Part shown: piece after piece, positions 47,413 through 59,519 of the stretch
Layout: each line of letters opens with the position of its first letter
Numbering within the stretch: the first letter of the stretch is position 1
Notes under the pieces: model-generated
Databases searched by the model: none
Seen by the model: only the letters and a program-made list of their open reading frames with translations
What the model was told of the DNA's origin: nothing
Assembly: GCA_018296165.2 (NCBI GenBank)
Contig: JACKQL020000043.1
Location: forward strand, 1-64,000
Direction: 5' to 3'
Source: Termitomyces sp. T153
Taxonomy: Eukaryota; Basidiomycota; Agaricomycetes; Agaricales; Lyophyllaceae
DNA: 64,000 bases
Program-made: the position numbers and the translations under genes

Positions 47413-49765
47413 TGACTTCTTCGTAAGTTTCAAGCCAGGCTGAAGAGGTGATTATTAGTATGGAGGTATTTATCAGCAGGTTTTTGGTATTTGACAACGT
47501 GTGACCTCGCGCTGGCGTGACTTCTCATTCCAGACCTCAAAGTCATGTGATCAGACCCAATGGGCGAAGAGAGCGAGGGCGACCAAATACTTGCTTTTGC
47601 TCGTAGATATATGTGTCGTACGAAAAAGATCTCGGTATCTACGCCATTCCTTCCTCATTCCTCCCCTCGCCACTCCTTCACGTCGTGAGCCGACAGAGAT
47701 CTCAGTGCCCCACACAGGATTACGAGGACTGGCCAACGGGTTTGTCCGCTTTGCCCTCCCTTGGACTCTTATCATTTCAGAATGGTTGTCAACTGGGATA
47801 TCCCGCCTCATCCTTTTAACGTTTACTCATCATAATTGCCCACACGTGGCATATGTTACTGCGTTCATTCATGAAGTTGCTGGGCGTATATAGGGTTCAA
47901 TTCGACGACATCGTATCGCACTAACTTCGACACCGGATGCTCCTAAACTTCCATCTCCCTCATAATTTGACTAATCTATTGAGCGAGGGCATGATGTCCT
48001 CCAAACCCCTCAACTACAGCCATTTTGATTCTCTTATTTCTCTGAAGTTGTTCTCAAATCGTTCCACAGGCCTGGCGGGGTATGATATCTTGTACCTAGA
48101 ATTACTTATTCAATGTGCCAGTCAGTTTATGTCATTTCATCATGTCCACCTACGACAATTTACGCCTGAAGTCTATAGATTACGGAAGAAAGAGACGTTT
48201 TTGAGTTTGATAAGTATCTTCATGATGTTACTTATTGAAGGCATTAAAAACGGCAGGATTTGATTTGAAAATTTGCTGAACATAGAATACTGATCGTAGA
48301 CTCCTTCATCACTTGAAAATTCTTCTGCATAGGTTGCACCGGTAGGTAAAGACATTCGAAACGTTCAGCATTGCGCCACTAAGGCCAGGCTGTTCTTTGT
48401 TTCCGTGGCGAGATATATATATAGTTGTATAAGAACATACTCAAGCTTATGGGATCATGGAGCAAGGATAATGTGTATATTCTCTGTCCAGGATTTCCGT
48501 GCAAGAATCTGAGAGAGCGCTCGGATAATATGATTATCGGAAAGCACTCGAGATAACATTCAAAGTGGTTAGCATCACTTTCAACTGTGCAAATCCTAAC
48601 GCTGCTTCAATGTTGTTGCGGATGAAAAACATGGATCCCCGCGTATTCTGTCGGAAGAAGATTTTCAAACACCTCCGAAATTGAATACGGCTATGCTGGT
48701 TTCGTATTCTGGATTCATACCTTGCCAAGAGCATAATATTTAGCCCAGGTATTCTTAGGTATTCTTCCATGCGGAAAGGTGTTCGAAACATTGTGCCGCG
48801 TATGGGATAGCCTCAGACATCAAGATGAGCTGAGTTTTGAAACCTTTTGAAACGAGTCTCTTTCAGGAAAACACGCTTGTCCCTTGGCAACATTCAATTC
48901 ATCAGCAAAATATTTGACAACCATGACGTCGTGCGATCGAAACGTGAGAAAACCAATGGTTGTAATTTCATGATTGGGACCTCTTTACTGAATCATCGAT
49001 GACACCGTGGCATCAGTGCCCCGACCAACCCTCGGGAGTATGCAACAAAATCGGCGTTCACAAATGCCTGGAAAAGGAACAATAATGAAAGCTGTATATG
49101 GGAGTCATGTGTTTCTCATCGTCGATGCTCAATATTATATATGGAGAAGCGTGAAAACGATGAAACCATTCTGAAGACAGAAGCAGATCTTTGTGAGATC
49201 TTCGTGAGAAATGTTGGTCAATGCTTGAGAATAGAGTAATACATGGCATTTCCTACTCAGAGTTATGTCAATGGAGAGTAATTCACTGAATCTGGAAGGC
49301 CTTGTGACCAGGAGACGGCTGTGAGTGTCAGTGAAAGCTTGACAGATGTAGAACGTTGGCAACACCACACCAGCCTTCAGGGGGACCAGGCCGATTGTCA
49401 AGTCGACGTGCCAGTCCATTGATCCATAGTGACAAATGAAAGAAGCCAGTCGCCTTGAATCAAGAAGTCTAAGAGAGAAGATGATGGTGATATCTTCATT
49501 AACACCCACTTCTGAAGTAAAGAGTTTGGACTGATTAACGGGCAGGATAATGCGCGCAGTCTTACATGATCTGCAGATAACAAGCAAAATAAAAGTATTG
49601 TTACAAGCGATCCTTGGGACAGGCCCGAGTAACAACAAAATTTGGAAAAGCATGATTGAATAATAGGCTCCTGCGGCTGCAGCTATGTTCTTTCTCAAAG
49701 CTTCTACCATTTTTCGTGTGCAGGACGGACTATGGAAGGTCAGAGGAGGCGGATAAATAAAGCCC
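47413..49765. other. unassigned 2.35-kb interval
   Basis: Normal CpG content but no gene I can support. TATATA at about 47887 lies before an ATG at 47938, yet the frames there resemble nothing known and have no clear introns. A 215-codon minus-strand frame at 49135-49782 is hydrophobic in places and overlaps the SDR stop; it may be a decayed membrane-protein gene. Confidence 0.35.
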
Positions 49766-50879
49766 TCACGACTCACGATCAAGCTCCCAGGTCCAGGATG
49801 ACCGATCTTGATTGACGAGATACAGATACGACTTGCAGAACGTTAGTGTCAAGTTCGAAAAAAAGAAGAGACAGAAATGTACCTCAGCGATACTGTTCGG
49901 GCTCAATCGAGCATCAGGGTTGTTTGCTATCTCTGGGCGGTATGAACTGAGACGTTCAGTAAGAATACCTAGTGGATGACCAGTATAAAAACGACTCGGC
50001 GAATTGGCTCGACATACCACCATCAATAATCGCCTGTCCGAAGAAACGACGGTCAGTAACGAGGAGAAAGACGTGTTCATGATACACACATGAGCAACCT
50101 AGACAAAATATGGTTAGCTGGTGCCTCTGACATAGTGAATATTGACGAACATGAATGTTTTCCTTTCCAAACTCCTTCGCCAAGCTTTGAGATAAGGCGC
50201 GCAATCCGGATTTGCCAGCTGCAAAGGCGCTGGTAGTTGTGTTCCCCCTGAGACTTGCAGTGGCTCCAGTAAATATCAGTGTTCCCCTCTTCCCCTTATC
50301 TTCCGAGATCTTGTTTTCCTTGAAAGTAAGAATGGCTTCCCGAGAGAAAGCGAACGCGGCTTCAACGTTGAGCTCGAGGGAAGTTCGTATATCCTCAGGC
50401 GTGACTTCTAGGAACGGCTTCCAAACACCCTGCCCAATGTTGAAGACCGCAGCATCGATAGAGTACGTTGGCGCGACATATTTGGCACGGATTGACATCC
50501 ACACATTACGAATATCATTAGGGGAATAAGCTTCGACTGGGAACGGAGCGGCCTATCCATCTATAAAAAATGAAAGCCATATAAGAAATGTTCTCAACAT
50601 ACATCACCACCAGCGGAATTCAACTCTTGTGCGAGGTTGTTCACGGTGTCGGCTCCTCTTGCCACCAAAGCCACACTATATCCAGCCTTGGAAAAGACGC
50701 GCCTACATATCGTTCAGTCAGAGACCTCGGACCATTAAGTAATTCTGTACGCTGCTGATGCGCCTGTTCCAGACCCTGCCCCGAGACCTGTGCAAAACCA
50801 TAAGGAGTGGCGCTAATCATATGATTTGAACTCTCATACCTGCAACGACAAGGACTCTTCGAGCTGTTATAGAGGCCAT
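49766..50879 (-). CDS. SDR-fold protein of the Phe-for-Tyr subgroup (SDR_c10-like)
   Basis: Short-chain dehydrogenase/reductase fold. Model: complement(49766..49831, 49883..49968, 50018..50033, 50090..50098, 50151..50552, 50603..50702, 50751..50787, 50840..50879). Total 756 nt, 251 residues. It starts at MASITARRVLVVAG, with nucleotide-binding GLGAGSGTG (residues about 14-22), LNVEAAFAFSREAI, GTLIFTGATASLRG and then SAFAAGKSGLRALSQSLAKE. Where classical SDRs have catalytic Tyr in YxxxK, this protein has Phe (FAAGK); the Lys is kept. That replacement defines a known subgroup (cd05373), so it is not a lesion. The C-terminal half is cut into small exons: 9 nt (VAH) and 16 nt, the latter leading into IIDGG. 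The end RSSWTWELD is typical of the subgroup. Substrate unknown; probably cytosolic. Confidence 0.88.
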
Positions 50880-52700
50880 TTCTATATGTCAATGAGATGG
50901 TTCAGAGTAAGTCGGAAGTACAATATGGCGTGTACATATATGTATGGCATTGTGCTGACAAGTCAGCAGTTGGGGGTCTTCGTCAGCAAATTTTGTCTAA
51001 ACCTCATGGACACAAGCAAGCACAAACATTGCGAGGTTGTAAACAAAAACGTTGAACGTTGAACCAAAGTAACGCGCGCTCAGGGGCCCTTCTTCTTGGA
51101 GCTTTTCGTTCATGCCCGTCGTATCTCTTGAGCCGACGTATATATCAACAACATAATTGGTGTCATATCTGGATGTGCAGCTTCACATTACAACCATCCT
51201 TCAGAAATGATCTCTACCGCGCGCTGTAACCTGTCACCCTCAGTGACTCTGGGCCATTCTGTGTTCCGTGGTGTTGTCAAATACATTTCAATCATGGTAT
51301 ATTGCATGCAGTATACTCTCAATATGGATTATAACCGAAGAATGCAATCATCTGCAGAAAAATTAACGAAGCACCGGACTCGGAGCGAGTAGTCGTTATG
51401 ATACTGCCTCGTTGACAGCCATTCCATTGTAGACATATCTATTGTTATGACTCCAGCAATCTATCGTCGGCGGTGTTGACACCAATTTCCTCAGCCGACT
51501 TCCAGATGTAAGGATCTCAACGACACAAGCGACAGTGCCTATTCTTACCTACCTGGTTTGAGCGGCATACATAGATCGATCTCCGCTGGGTATGATTGAT
51601 GATTGATATTATCGGTTAGTGAACATGCGGTTTGATTTACATGTCGTTTCACTTTGGAACTGGTATGTCATGCGATCCTTTGATTATCTATCAACAAACT
51701 TCGTTGCCTTACAGTGCCCAATGATTTGACCATGTAGCTCCAGTCAGCAAAACCTCCCCTAGTCATCGTGATGTTTGAAGGATTCATATGCACGTACTAT
51801 AATTTGTGAGTGCACGTACACCTTTCAAAGGTGATCGAGATGTCTACCACCAGGTTCGATAGTCCTTGATCAACATTTCGTACAGCAAATTCCCTTGCCG
51901 CTAGTTCTTTGAATAAAGCACCTCTTCCCCTCTCCCTTATTATCCAATTGCTACTCAGATGCTCCGTCAAAACCTCATTCTTCTTTTCTCCTCAGTCTGT
52001 GGTTCCTTCTTCCCTCATTCTCTGGTATGTCGGAATTCAATTTGAAGCTTGCATCAATCAACAAACCGATTTTTGCTTCCTTCGTCGACATATCACCTCA
52101 TATCACATTTCCTCGGTCGCTGCACAGATACATGTGCAAACGAGTGTAAAACTTCTGACGTTATTAGTGATGTGAGTGTCAAATCATGAGCCTGATGGTT
52201 ATCATCGACGTTTCTATGTACAATCAAACTTCTCGGATGGCCTCTTGTAACTGATAGCCCCCTTCAGACCGATGGGTTTTGGCTGTCCACCGACTTGCTT
52301 CGTAGGAAGATTTCATGACCCTCTGGATACTCGATAACTGATGACTACGTCATAACAAGTATAGAATTAAGATCGATAGATTAATTCTTTCTACCTGGAA
52401 ATATGAGTACATATGAATTAGGCTCGGTTATACTGATCCACCGAAACATCAGAGTAATTATCACAAAAAAAATGTGAAAGTGAACAGTAACCATATCACA
52501 TTTTCCGTCTCTCACATCAGAATGCTAAAGAATCCTCTTGAAATCATCGAAGCAGGCATTTTTTGATTAAAGTCAGAGGTTGAGCCATGTAAAAAAGATC
52601 TTGCATGGCTGAATCACTCAACATCTCAACTCTATCCTCAAGTATCATGTCTTCCATATGGACCAGCCAGATTTTGTTGACTCACATCTATGGATGTCCT
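50880..52700. other. unassigned 1.8-kb interval
   Basis: Normal to slightly reduced CpG. No supported gene. An ATG at 51959 opens a short hydrophobic, signal-peptide-like stretch, but no convincing continuation was found. Confidence 0.35.
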
Positions 52701-53976
52701 TGGGTGATCAGACCAATATATGAATCTAGAGCTTGGTCTCAATCGATCCTGTAGTTCTTTCAAGTACGATACAGCATGGGGAGCATCAGCAAAAGGTCTC
52801 AAAAAATATACGGGTATGTCAAGTCAACCCATGGCACCCAGGCCATCCCTGAGGAATAATATATTAGTTGAAATACCAGGCCATAACATGGAAGCTAGAA
52901 CACCATTATATTATCCTTATTCTGTATTTGGAAAACATGACTTGATAATGATTTGTCATGTAAGTCCAAAATGAGGCAGGAGGGATTGCAATGTGATATT
53001 TGCCTGGTATTCAACCCCAAATCATGAGAGCCACCTGGGATGGCATATTCAGTTTGTACTTGCAATGGGTCCTTCCTAAACAACATCACTCGGAAAGGTT
53101 AATTTCCACCACAACAAGTCAATATTAATCTTGACTTAGAAACTCATGTTAGAATATTAATTGTATCATAATTTTCACTTCTGTTAGCAGGGTGAACACA
53201 TCTAGTACAGAAACACAGCATAAATAACAATAGCATACAAAGTATACACAAGTACAACATTGCAAACAAACTTGAGTCTATGACAACAGAAAGAATAAAC
53301 ATGAGAGACATTGAAAGACAACATAAAAGACAACATGAACAAAAGAACAATCAAGACAACAAGCATATTCCATGGGCAGTCCATTCAACTCACTCTTCAT
53401 CATGGTCATCCACTATCTGATATTGGTTGTGCCTGTGAGAAGCAGGAGGGCAATGTCAGGTGCTGTTAACCATGGGGGCTCAGCTTAACTGGGTGAGTCC
53501 TTACTAGGTGGATGTGATGCCCTGCACTTATAACCTAGCATTCTAGGGAGGTCTGGACTCCAGATACCTGTGAGGATAAGCTAAGGGGGGCAGTCTGAAC
53601 AAGTCTGGGGTGGTCAGTAAAAGTCTAAGGCAAGGTACAAAGGGGGTTGGGCTTGGGGATGCATCAGGCACAAGTCCAGGGGTGAGTATTGAGTGTGTGG
53701 GGCAAGCAAAGGCCACATGAGTGATGGGAGCGGGACCAGAGATTGATGGGGGATTAATCAGTGTTGATGGGTTCTGGAGCCAAGTATAGGGTGAGGTCTG
53801 GGGTCAATTATGAATGTATGGAGTCATAAATGTATGAACAGAGATATGCACAGAGTTTGTAATAGAGTTAGAGTTGAAAGAAATCGAGGCAACAATAAAG
53901 CAAGCTGAGGCAGGTGAGATAAGATGGAGACAAGAATGAAATAGATTGAATGAGATGTGAGACTAGAGGCAGAAAT

Positions 53977-54464
53977 TGTAAGGAGAACAAACACTCCATG
54001 GGTAAACCCAGCAAGGGCAGGCAGACACAAATGACAAGCAGGAGTCAAAGGAGCACTGAGGCAGATAAGAGTCGGGCAAGGGGCAAGCATAGTGAGCTGA
54101 GCATGGATAGCAACACTGGAGCTCTTACAGTCAGTTTAATGTATAGGCTAGGAGAACACTGCTATTGTTTAGTCAGAGGATATTCTATCATGCTAACTGG
54201 CTTATATACTACATCTGTGGCTATGCTATGACTAATGCTATATGTGGTAAGTGGCCCAGGTATACTAAGCAGTAATTACTAACAATACATCAAAAGGAGA
54301 AATAGTGTCCAATGACTACAAAGGGCTGAAAATGCTAACAGGAGGGTACAGGGGCTTGGAAGCCAATCAATTGGATGTATTAGAGATGATGCTACACCTA
54401 TGACTAAGGCTGGATAGAGTTGGAGTTACCCACCAGAGTTACCTAATGGGGTTATCCCTTTACA
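53977..54464 (+). repeat. solo LTR, family C
   Basis: 488 bp from TGTAAGGA to CCCTTTACA, flanked by a perfect target-site duplication GAAAT (53972-53976 and 54465-54469). Aligns with the unit at 3193-3672. Confidence 0.82.
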
Positions 54465-54777
54465 GAAATAGAAACAGAGATGAGACCAAGAAACATAAAA
54501 GACACAGACATGAGTAGGTAATATCAAGACTACCATAATAAATATTACTCTACAACTTAAGTACTAACTATGAAAACTCCTCTGGAGGTTGCAGGTCTGA
54601 TAGTGGGGCTCACTGGGGCTGTGCAGGGTCAACAGGTGTTGGTTCTGATCAGTGGGCAGGCTACAGTGACACATTAGTGTGGGTCCATGACATATGCTAG
54701 GGTTCAGGGGAAGCATCAGGGATATTCAGGGGCTCAGAAGGGAATTGGGAGATGGCAGGGTTTGCCAGGAGGCCATC

Positions 54778-57025
54778 TGTCATGACCCACTCCCTGAACC
54801 CCCAAACCTTGTTCCCAGCCACCTCACTTCCCAGGAGTTCCTCCTAATGCCCCCTCAAACTCCCCTGATCTTTGTTCACCCATGATGCCCACTCTAGGCA
54901 ACTCTGATGCTTCTTCAGCAAATCCCAATGGCCTCCTGGCTAACTCTGATGTGTTTCCTGCAGCCTTTGATGCTTCTCCTGCCTCTCCTGAGCCCCTGGG
55001 ACCCTCCTTCATTGTTCCTGATGCCAGCATACATCACTAGTTTGTTACTCTGATTTACTCAACCAGCTCTAGAGCATCACAAGGACCCCAGGATGGCCTG
55101 CATTCCCAACTGATCTCATCAGTATATCACTATTGTCACAACCCACTCCCTAGACTCTCAAACATCATTACCAACCTGCTTGCTTCTCCAGAGTTCCCCC
55201 TGATGCCCCATCAAACTCCCCCAACCATTGTACACCTTCAGTGCCCACCCTGGGTAACTCCAACACTTCTCTGGCAAACTCCAACAGCCCCCTAGCTAAC
55301 TCCAACACCTTTTCCACAGCCATCAACACTTTTCTTGACTCTTCTGAGCCCCTGGGACCCTCCCTTGTCATTTCTGACTCTGCTGCACATCACCAACTCC
55401 TCCCCCTAGTCAGCCCAACCAACTCCAGAGCATCACAATGACCCCGGAATGGCCTACATCCTCAACTGATCCCATCATAATATCACCATGGCCCATCCCC
55501 TGATCACAACTGACACCTATTGACTCTGTGCAACTCTATCAAGCCCCAACACCACACCCACTGTCCCCCAGAGCTCTCCAATAGTCAGTATATAAGTTGT
55601 AGAGTAGCTCCTTGTACTCTAGTCTTGATATTACTTACCTGCCTTACCTGATGTGTTTCTGATTGTTTCTGTCTCATGCTTTGTGTTCTGTGTTACTTTT
55701 CTTTTTCCCTCAGTCTTCCAGTCTTATCTCAGTTTCCTGGTCTCATCTTGTCTCTATTTCTGTTATTGTTCTCATTATTGTTTTGTATCTCTGCTTGAAT
55801 CTATTTTCATTCCTGTCTCAATCTTGTCTCAACTCCATCTTGTCTTGTCTGACTCCATTTCCATTACCATGCTCAAGTCCTTTCAACTTTAATGCCTTTA
55901 CAAATTCCACACTTATGATTATGAACTCAAACACTCTTTAAACCAACTCCAGACCTCACTAATTGCTTGGCTCCAAAAACATCAACCTCCATTGATCCCC
56001 CATCAAACTCCAGCCCTGCTCCTATCACTTGCATAGCCTCCATTTGCCCTGCACCTCTAATACCTGCTTCTGGACCAGTACCTGACACCTCCATCAAGTC
56101 CAACCCTTTCCCTGCAACTCATCCTAGACTCCTCCCAACCACCCTGGACTTGTTCAGATCACTCTCCATTGCTTGCCCTCACAAGTCCCCCATGCTTAGA
56201 CCCTCTCTGAGTGCCCAGTTATCAGTGCAGAGAATCATGTCTGCCTAGTAAGGATTTGCCCAGTGTAGCTGAGCCCCCATGGTCAGCAGAACCTGACAAC
56301 TATGGCCTGCCCCTGATCACAACCAATACCCATTGACCCCATGTGACTCTGACAAGCCCCTCTGCCAAACCCATTACCCCTCAGAGCTCTCCAGTAGTCA
56401 GTATATAATTTGTAGAGTAGCATCCCATACTTTAGTCTTGATATTGCTTTACTTGGTTTCCTGCATTTTGTGTTTCTTTCTATTGTGTTTCTTGGTCTCA
56501 TCTCTATTTCTATCTTTAGTCTTGAATCTATCTCTTTCTCCATTCCATCTCAGCTCAACTTTGTCTAATCTTGTCTGCCTCTATTTCCTTTATTATTCCT
56601 AAGTTCCTTCCAACTCTGACATCATTATGAACTCCATGCACACACTATGACCCCTTCAAACATTCATACAATAACCCTGGACCTTGCCCTATGCTTGGCC
56701 CCAGAACCCATCACATTTAATTGATCCCCCATCAAACTCCAGCTCTGCTCCCATCACTCACAAAGCCTCTGCTTACCCTGCAGCACACATACTTGCTTAT
56801 GGACTTGTACCTGACACTTGCTCAAGCCCAACATTTAATATACTTGGTCTTAGACTTCCCTGGACCACTCCAGACTTGCTCAGACTGCTCCTCCTAGCTT
56901 CCTCTTGCAAGTATCTGAAGTCCAAACCCTCCCCAGAGTGCTAGGTTATAAGTGCAGGACATTGCATCCACCTAGTAAGGACTTGCCCAGTTAAGCTGAG
57001 CCCTCATGGTCAGTGGAATCTGACA
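54778..57025 (+). repeat. outer solo LTR, chromovirus family, split by a nested LTR
   Basis: Starts TGTCATGACCCACTCCC at 54778 and ends TGACA at 57025. It aligns with the intact LTRs of the 13628 element in two parts, 54778-55133 and 56304-57025. Flanks CCATC (54773-54777) and CTATC (57026-57030) are a target duplication with one transition. The TATATAA (56402) and AGTCTTGATATT (56434) motifs are preserved at the same spacing. Confidence 0.85.
55134..56298 (+). repeat. inner solo LTR nested in the outer one
   Basis: 1165 bp, TGTCACAACCCACTCCC to CCTGACA, same family as the chromovirus LTRs. Perfect target-site duplication ACTAT at 55129-55133 and 56299-56303. TATATAA at 55589 and AGTCTTGATATTA at 55621-55633. 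It is longer than the 998-bp intact LTR, so the family has length variants. Confidence 0.87.
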
Positions 57026-59519
57026 CTATCAGAGTTTGCCAGAGAAGTGTTGGAGTTAGCTGGGGCAGGTGCTGTGGTTGGACAAAGGTCAAGGGGGCAT
57101 TGGAAGGTGCTATGGAAGTGTGGGGGTTGCTTGGGGAGAGGTCCAGAGGTCCAGGGATGGGTTGTGACAGGCAATCATATCATCTTCACCATTGTCACTG
57201 TTGTCATTGTAGTTGCTGAAGTTGTGGCTCAGTGCTCTTCTGCCTTATGAAGTCACCTATGTTTTGTATAGTGTTTGTTTTCTTCATGTTCTTTCTGCTG
57301 CTGCTCCTCATGACTTTGTTGCTTCTCTTGACAAAGCCAATTTTCACAAGCCATGTTCAGTTGCATTATGTTGCTATCAGGCTTGGGAGGAGGTGACAGA
57401 TTCTTGCACTTAGGATGGATTGAGCCATTCTCACTATAAAATAATCTACAAAATACTGTTAAACAAAATTCAATGATTGAAGAACACACATTTTTTCCAA
57501 TATCAAAGCATTTCTTGTGCCCACTCACTCTCCACAGGCTCAAACAAACTCAAAATATTGTAATAAAATCTTGAATATGAGAAGAGACTGTCTGTCATGC
57601 TCTATTGACTTATGAAACTCAATGCAAATCTTGTCTGTCAATTGTCACACTAGCCAAGGAATGTGCTTCATTCAACCACATAGCTGAACAGCTGTACATG
57701 CAATTAACTCAGGCATGATTGAGGGGATGCTAAATGTCTGTGATTAGCTGCTTTGTAGCATGTTTTTTGGATCTTTCAATTCCAGAGCCACAGAACATAT
57801 GTTGGCAAGCCTAATAAAGATTAGTATGAACATAGGAATACAATGATATACATACACTTATCAGGGGAGGTCCTTGGCACAACACTTTTGTCAGTTGGTC
57901 ATATTCATTGCTTGGGGTTGGCATCAGGATTGTTTGACTCTGAAAAACCAGTGCAATTAGAAGTGAAGCATTGCATACTGTCATATAGAAACAGAGGAAA
58001 GTTGTGTGCATTGACCTCAACTCTTCCATTGCATAAGAGCTGGCAAAATCTGGGAAAGATGATCAGTTTACAGTAACAATAGAGAATATTCTTATGTGTC
58101 ATTGTATTTCCATTTGTGCTTGGCCCACCATAGAAGCAATTCAGTGTCAATGTTGTTGAATCCCTGCACATATTTTTCACGGGGCAGGGGCATGGTGAAG
58201 TTTGTGAACAAGTCATCAAGCATACTAATCTGCATCAGCATGACAATGTTGTCCTTGACCTTTTGTATATCTGCTGTCTGAGCACTTGTTGGACATCTAT
58301 GGAACTAAAATACATGTTAGTACAATTTGATGTAATAGTATTGATTAGGCACATCGCAGCAACAAATCTTTTCTTCAAGCTAATCCCATAGTGATTGTCT
58401 CCTTTCATTGCATGGTATAATTTTGCCAGAGATTTTTCAATGCATGGGTCAAAGGTCATGATAATGTCAAAGGCCTCACTTTGTATCTTCTCCATTTTTC
58501 TTTTCTACAAATAAGAAGTGTGTATATAATCAGTTCTTGAATGCATATAATTAGTAAAAACCTACTTGTCAGATCTTTTGTTGTTATTATCAAACTTATA
58601 ATCCTCATCTTTATCACTGGTATTCAAAACTTCTTTTGATGTGATGTAGGAAACATTGAGATGACCATATTCAACAAGCCTGCAAACAAAAACAGTGTTC
58701 AACTCAAGGAATAGATTTGCCAGGCAAGGGATCAGTTTTCCAGCTTTGTAGAAAGGTGCAAGAGGACCCATTCTTGAGTTTTTGTCAGCAGATTAAAAAT
58801 CAAGTATGAATATCATTATTACTATTTACAGCTCTTTTCCTTGCAGCTGATCACTGTTGATCCATCCTAGATTGTAGAGCCTTAGTAGAATTGGCCCAAG
58901 ATGAGGCATCATTGTCAGAACTATTAATTTTGACAGTTTGTTTTTTTGATGATGAGCTTGCTTTGGGCATGGTGGTGTGAGAGGAAAACACAAGTCAACA
59001 CATCTGAGTTTGATCCTGAATTGCTCTCATTTGAGTTATGTGTTTCTTGGGGAGTGCTCACCATCACAAAAGAAAAAAAATTGGATTCAACTTGCAGAGT
59101 GACTGACCATTGAGGTGCCTCTCTAGTTGGTGCTTGCAATCTATGCCATGAAGTTGTTAGATTTGTTGTGTACCAATACAACACACTTTCTCTTGCAGCA
59201 CTACATACATTCAACAGCACTGCAAAAAGCATTAAAGAATTAATCTAATCTGATTAGATAGTCTAATGTGGTGTTCAGGCATATAATTAGTTTACAACTA
59301 TTGATTTGCCTTTCCCACCCTCCTCTGTTCTTCCCTACTACTGCCACCACAGTATAACTACTCCTAACATCATGTTCAACTGCATATATTGTTGTAACTG
59401 GGCTTTTAAGAACACTCCAGCTGTTGCAAATCACCAAATTTGATGTAATCAAGGCAAACAGGCAGTTATTACTGGTCAAGATCAATCAAGTAATCAAAAA
59501 CTAAGTGTGAGTACTATGA

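Noticed and set aside
49135..49782. 215-codon minus-strand frame with hydrophobic segments
   Set aside because: No ATG at its start, it overlaps the SDR stop codon, and any resemblance to fungal multi-pass membrane proteins was too weak. It may be a decayed gene.
51909..52175. Open frame with a signal-peptide-like stretch after 51959
   Set aside because: The hydrophobic start is short, and no cysteine-rich or other conserved continuation could be joined by plausible introns.
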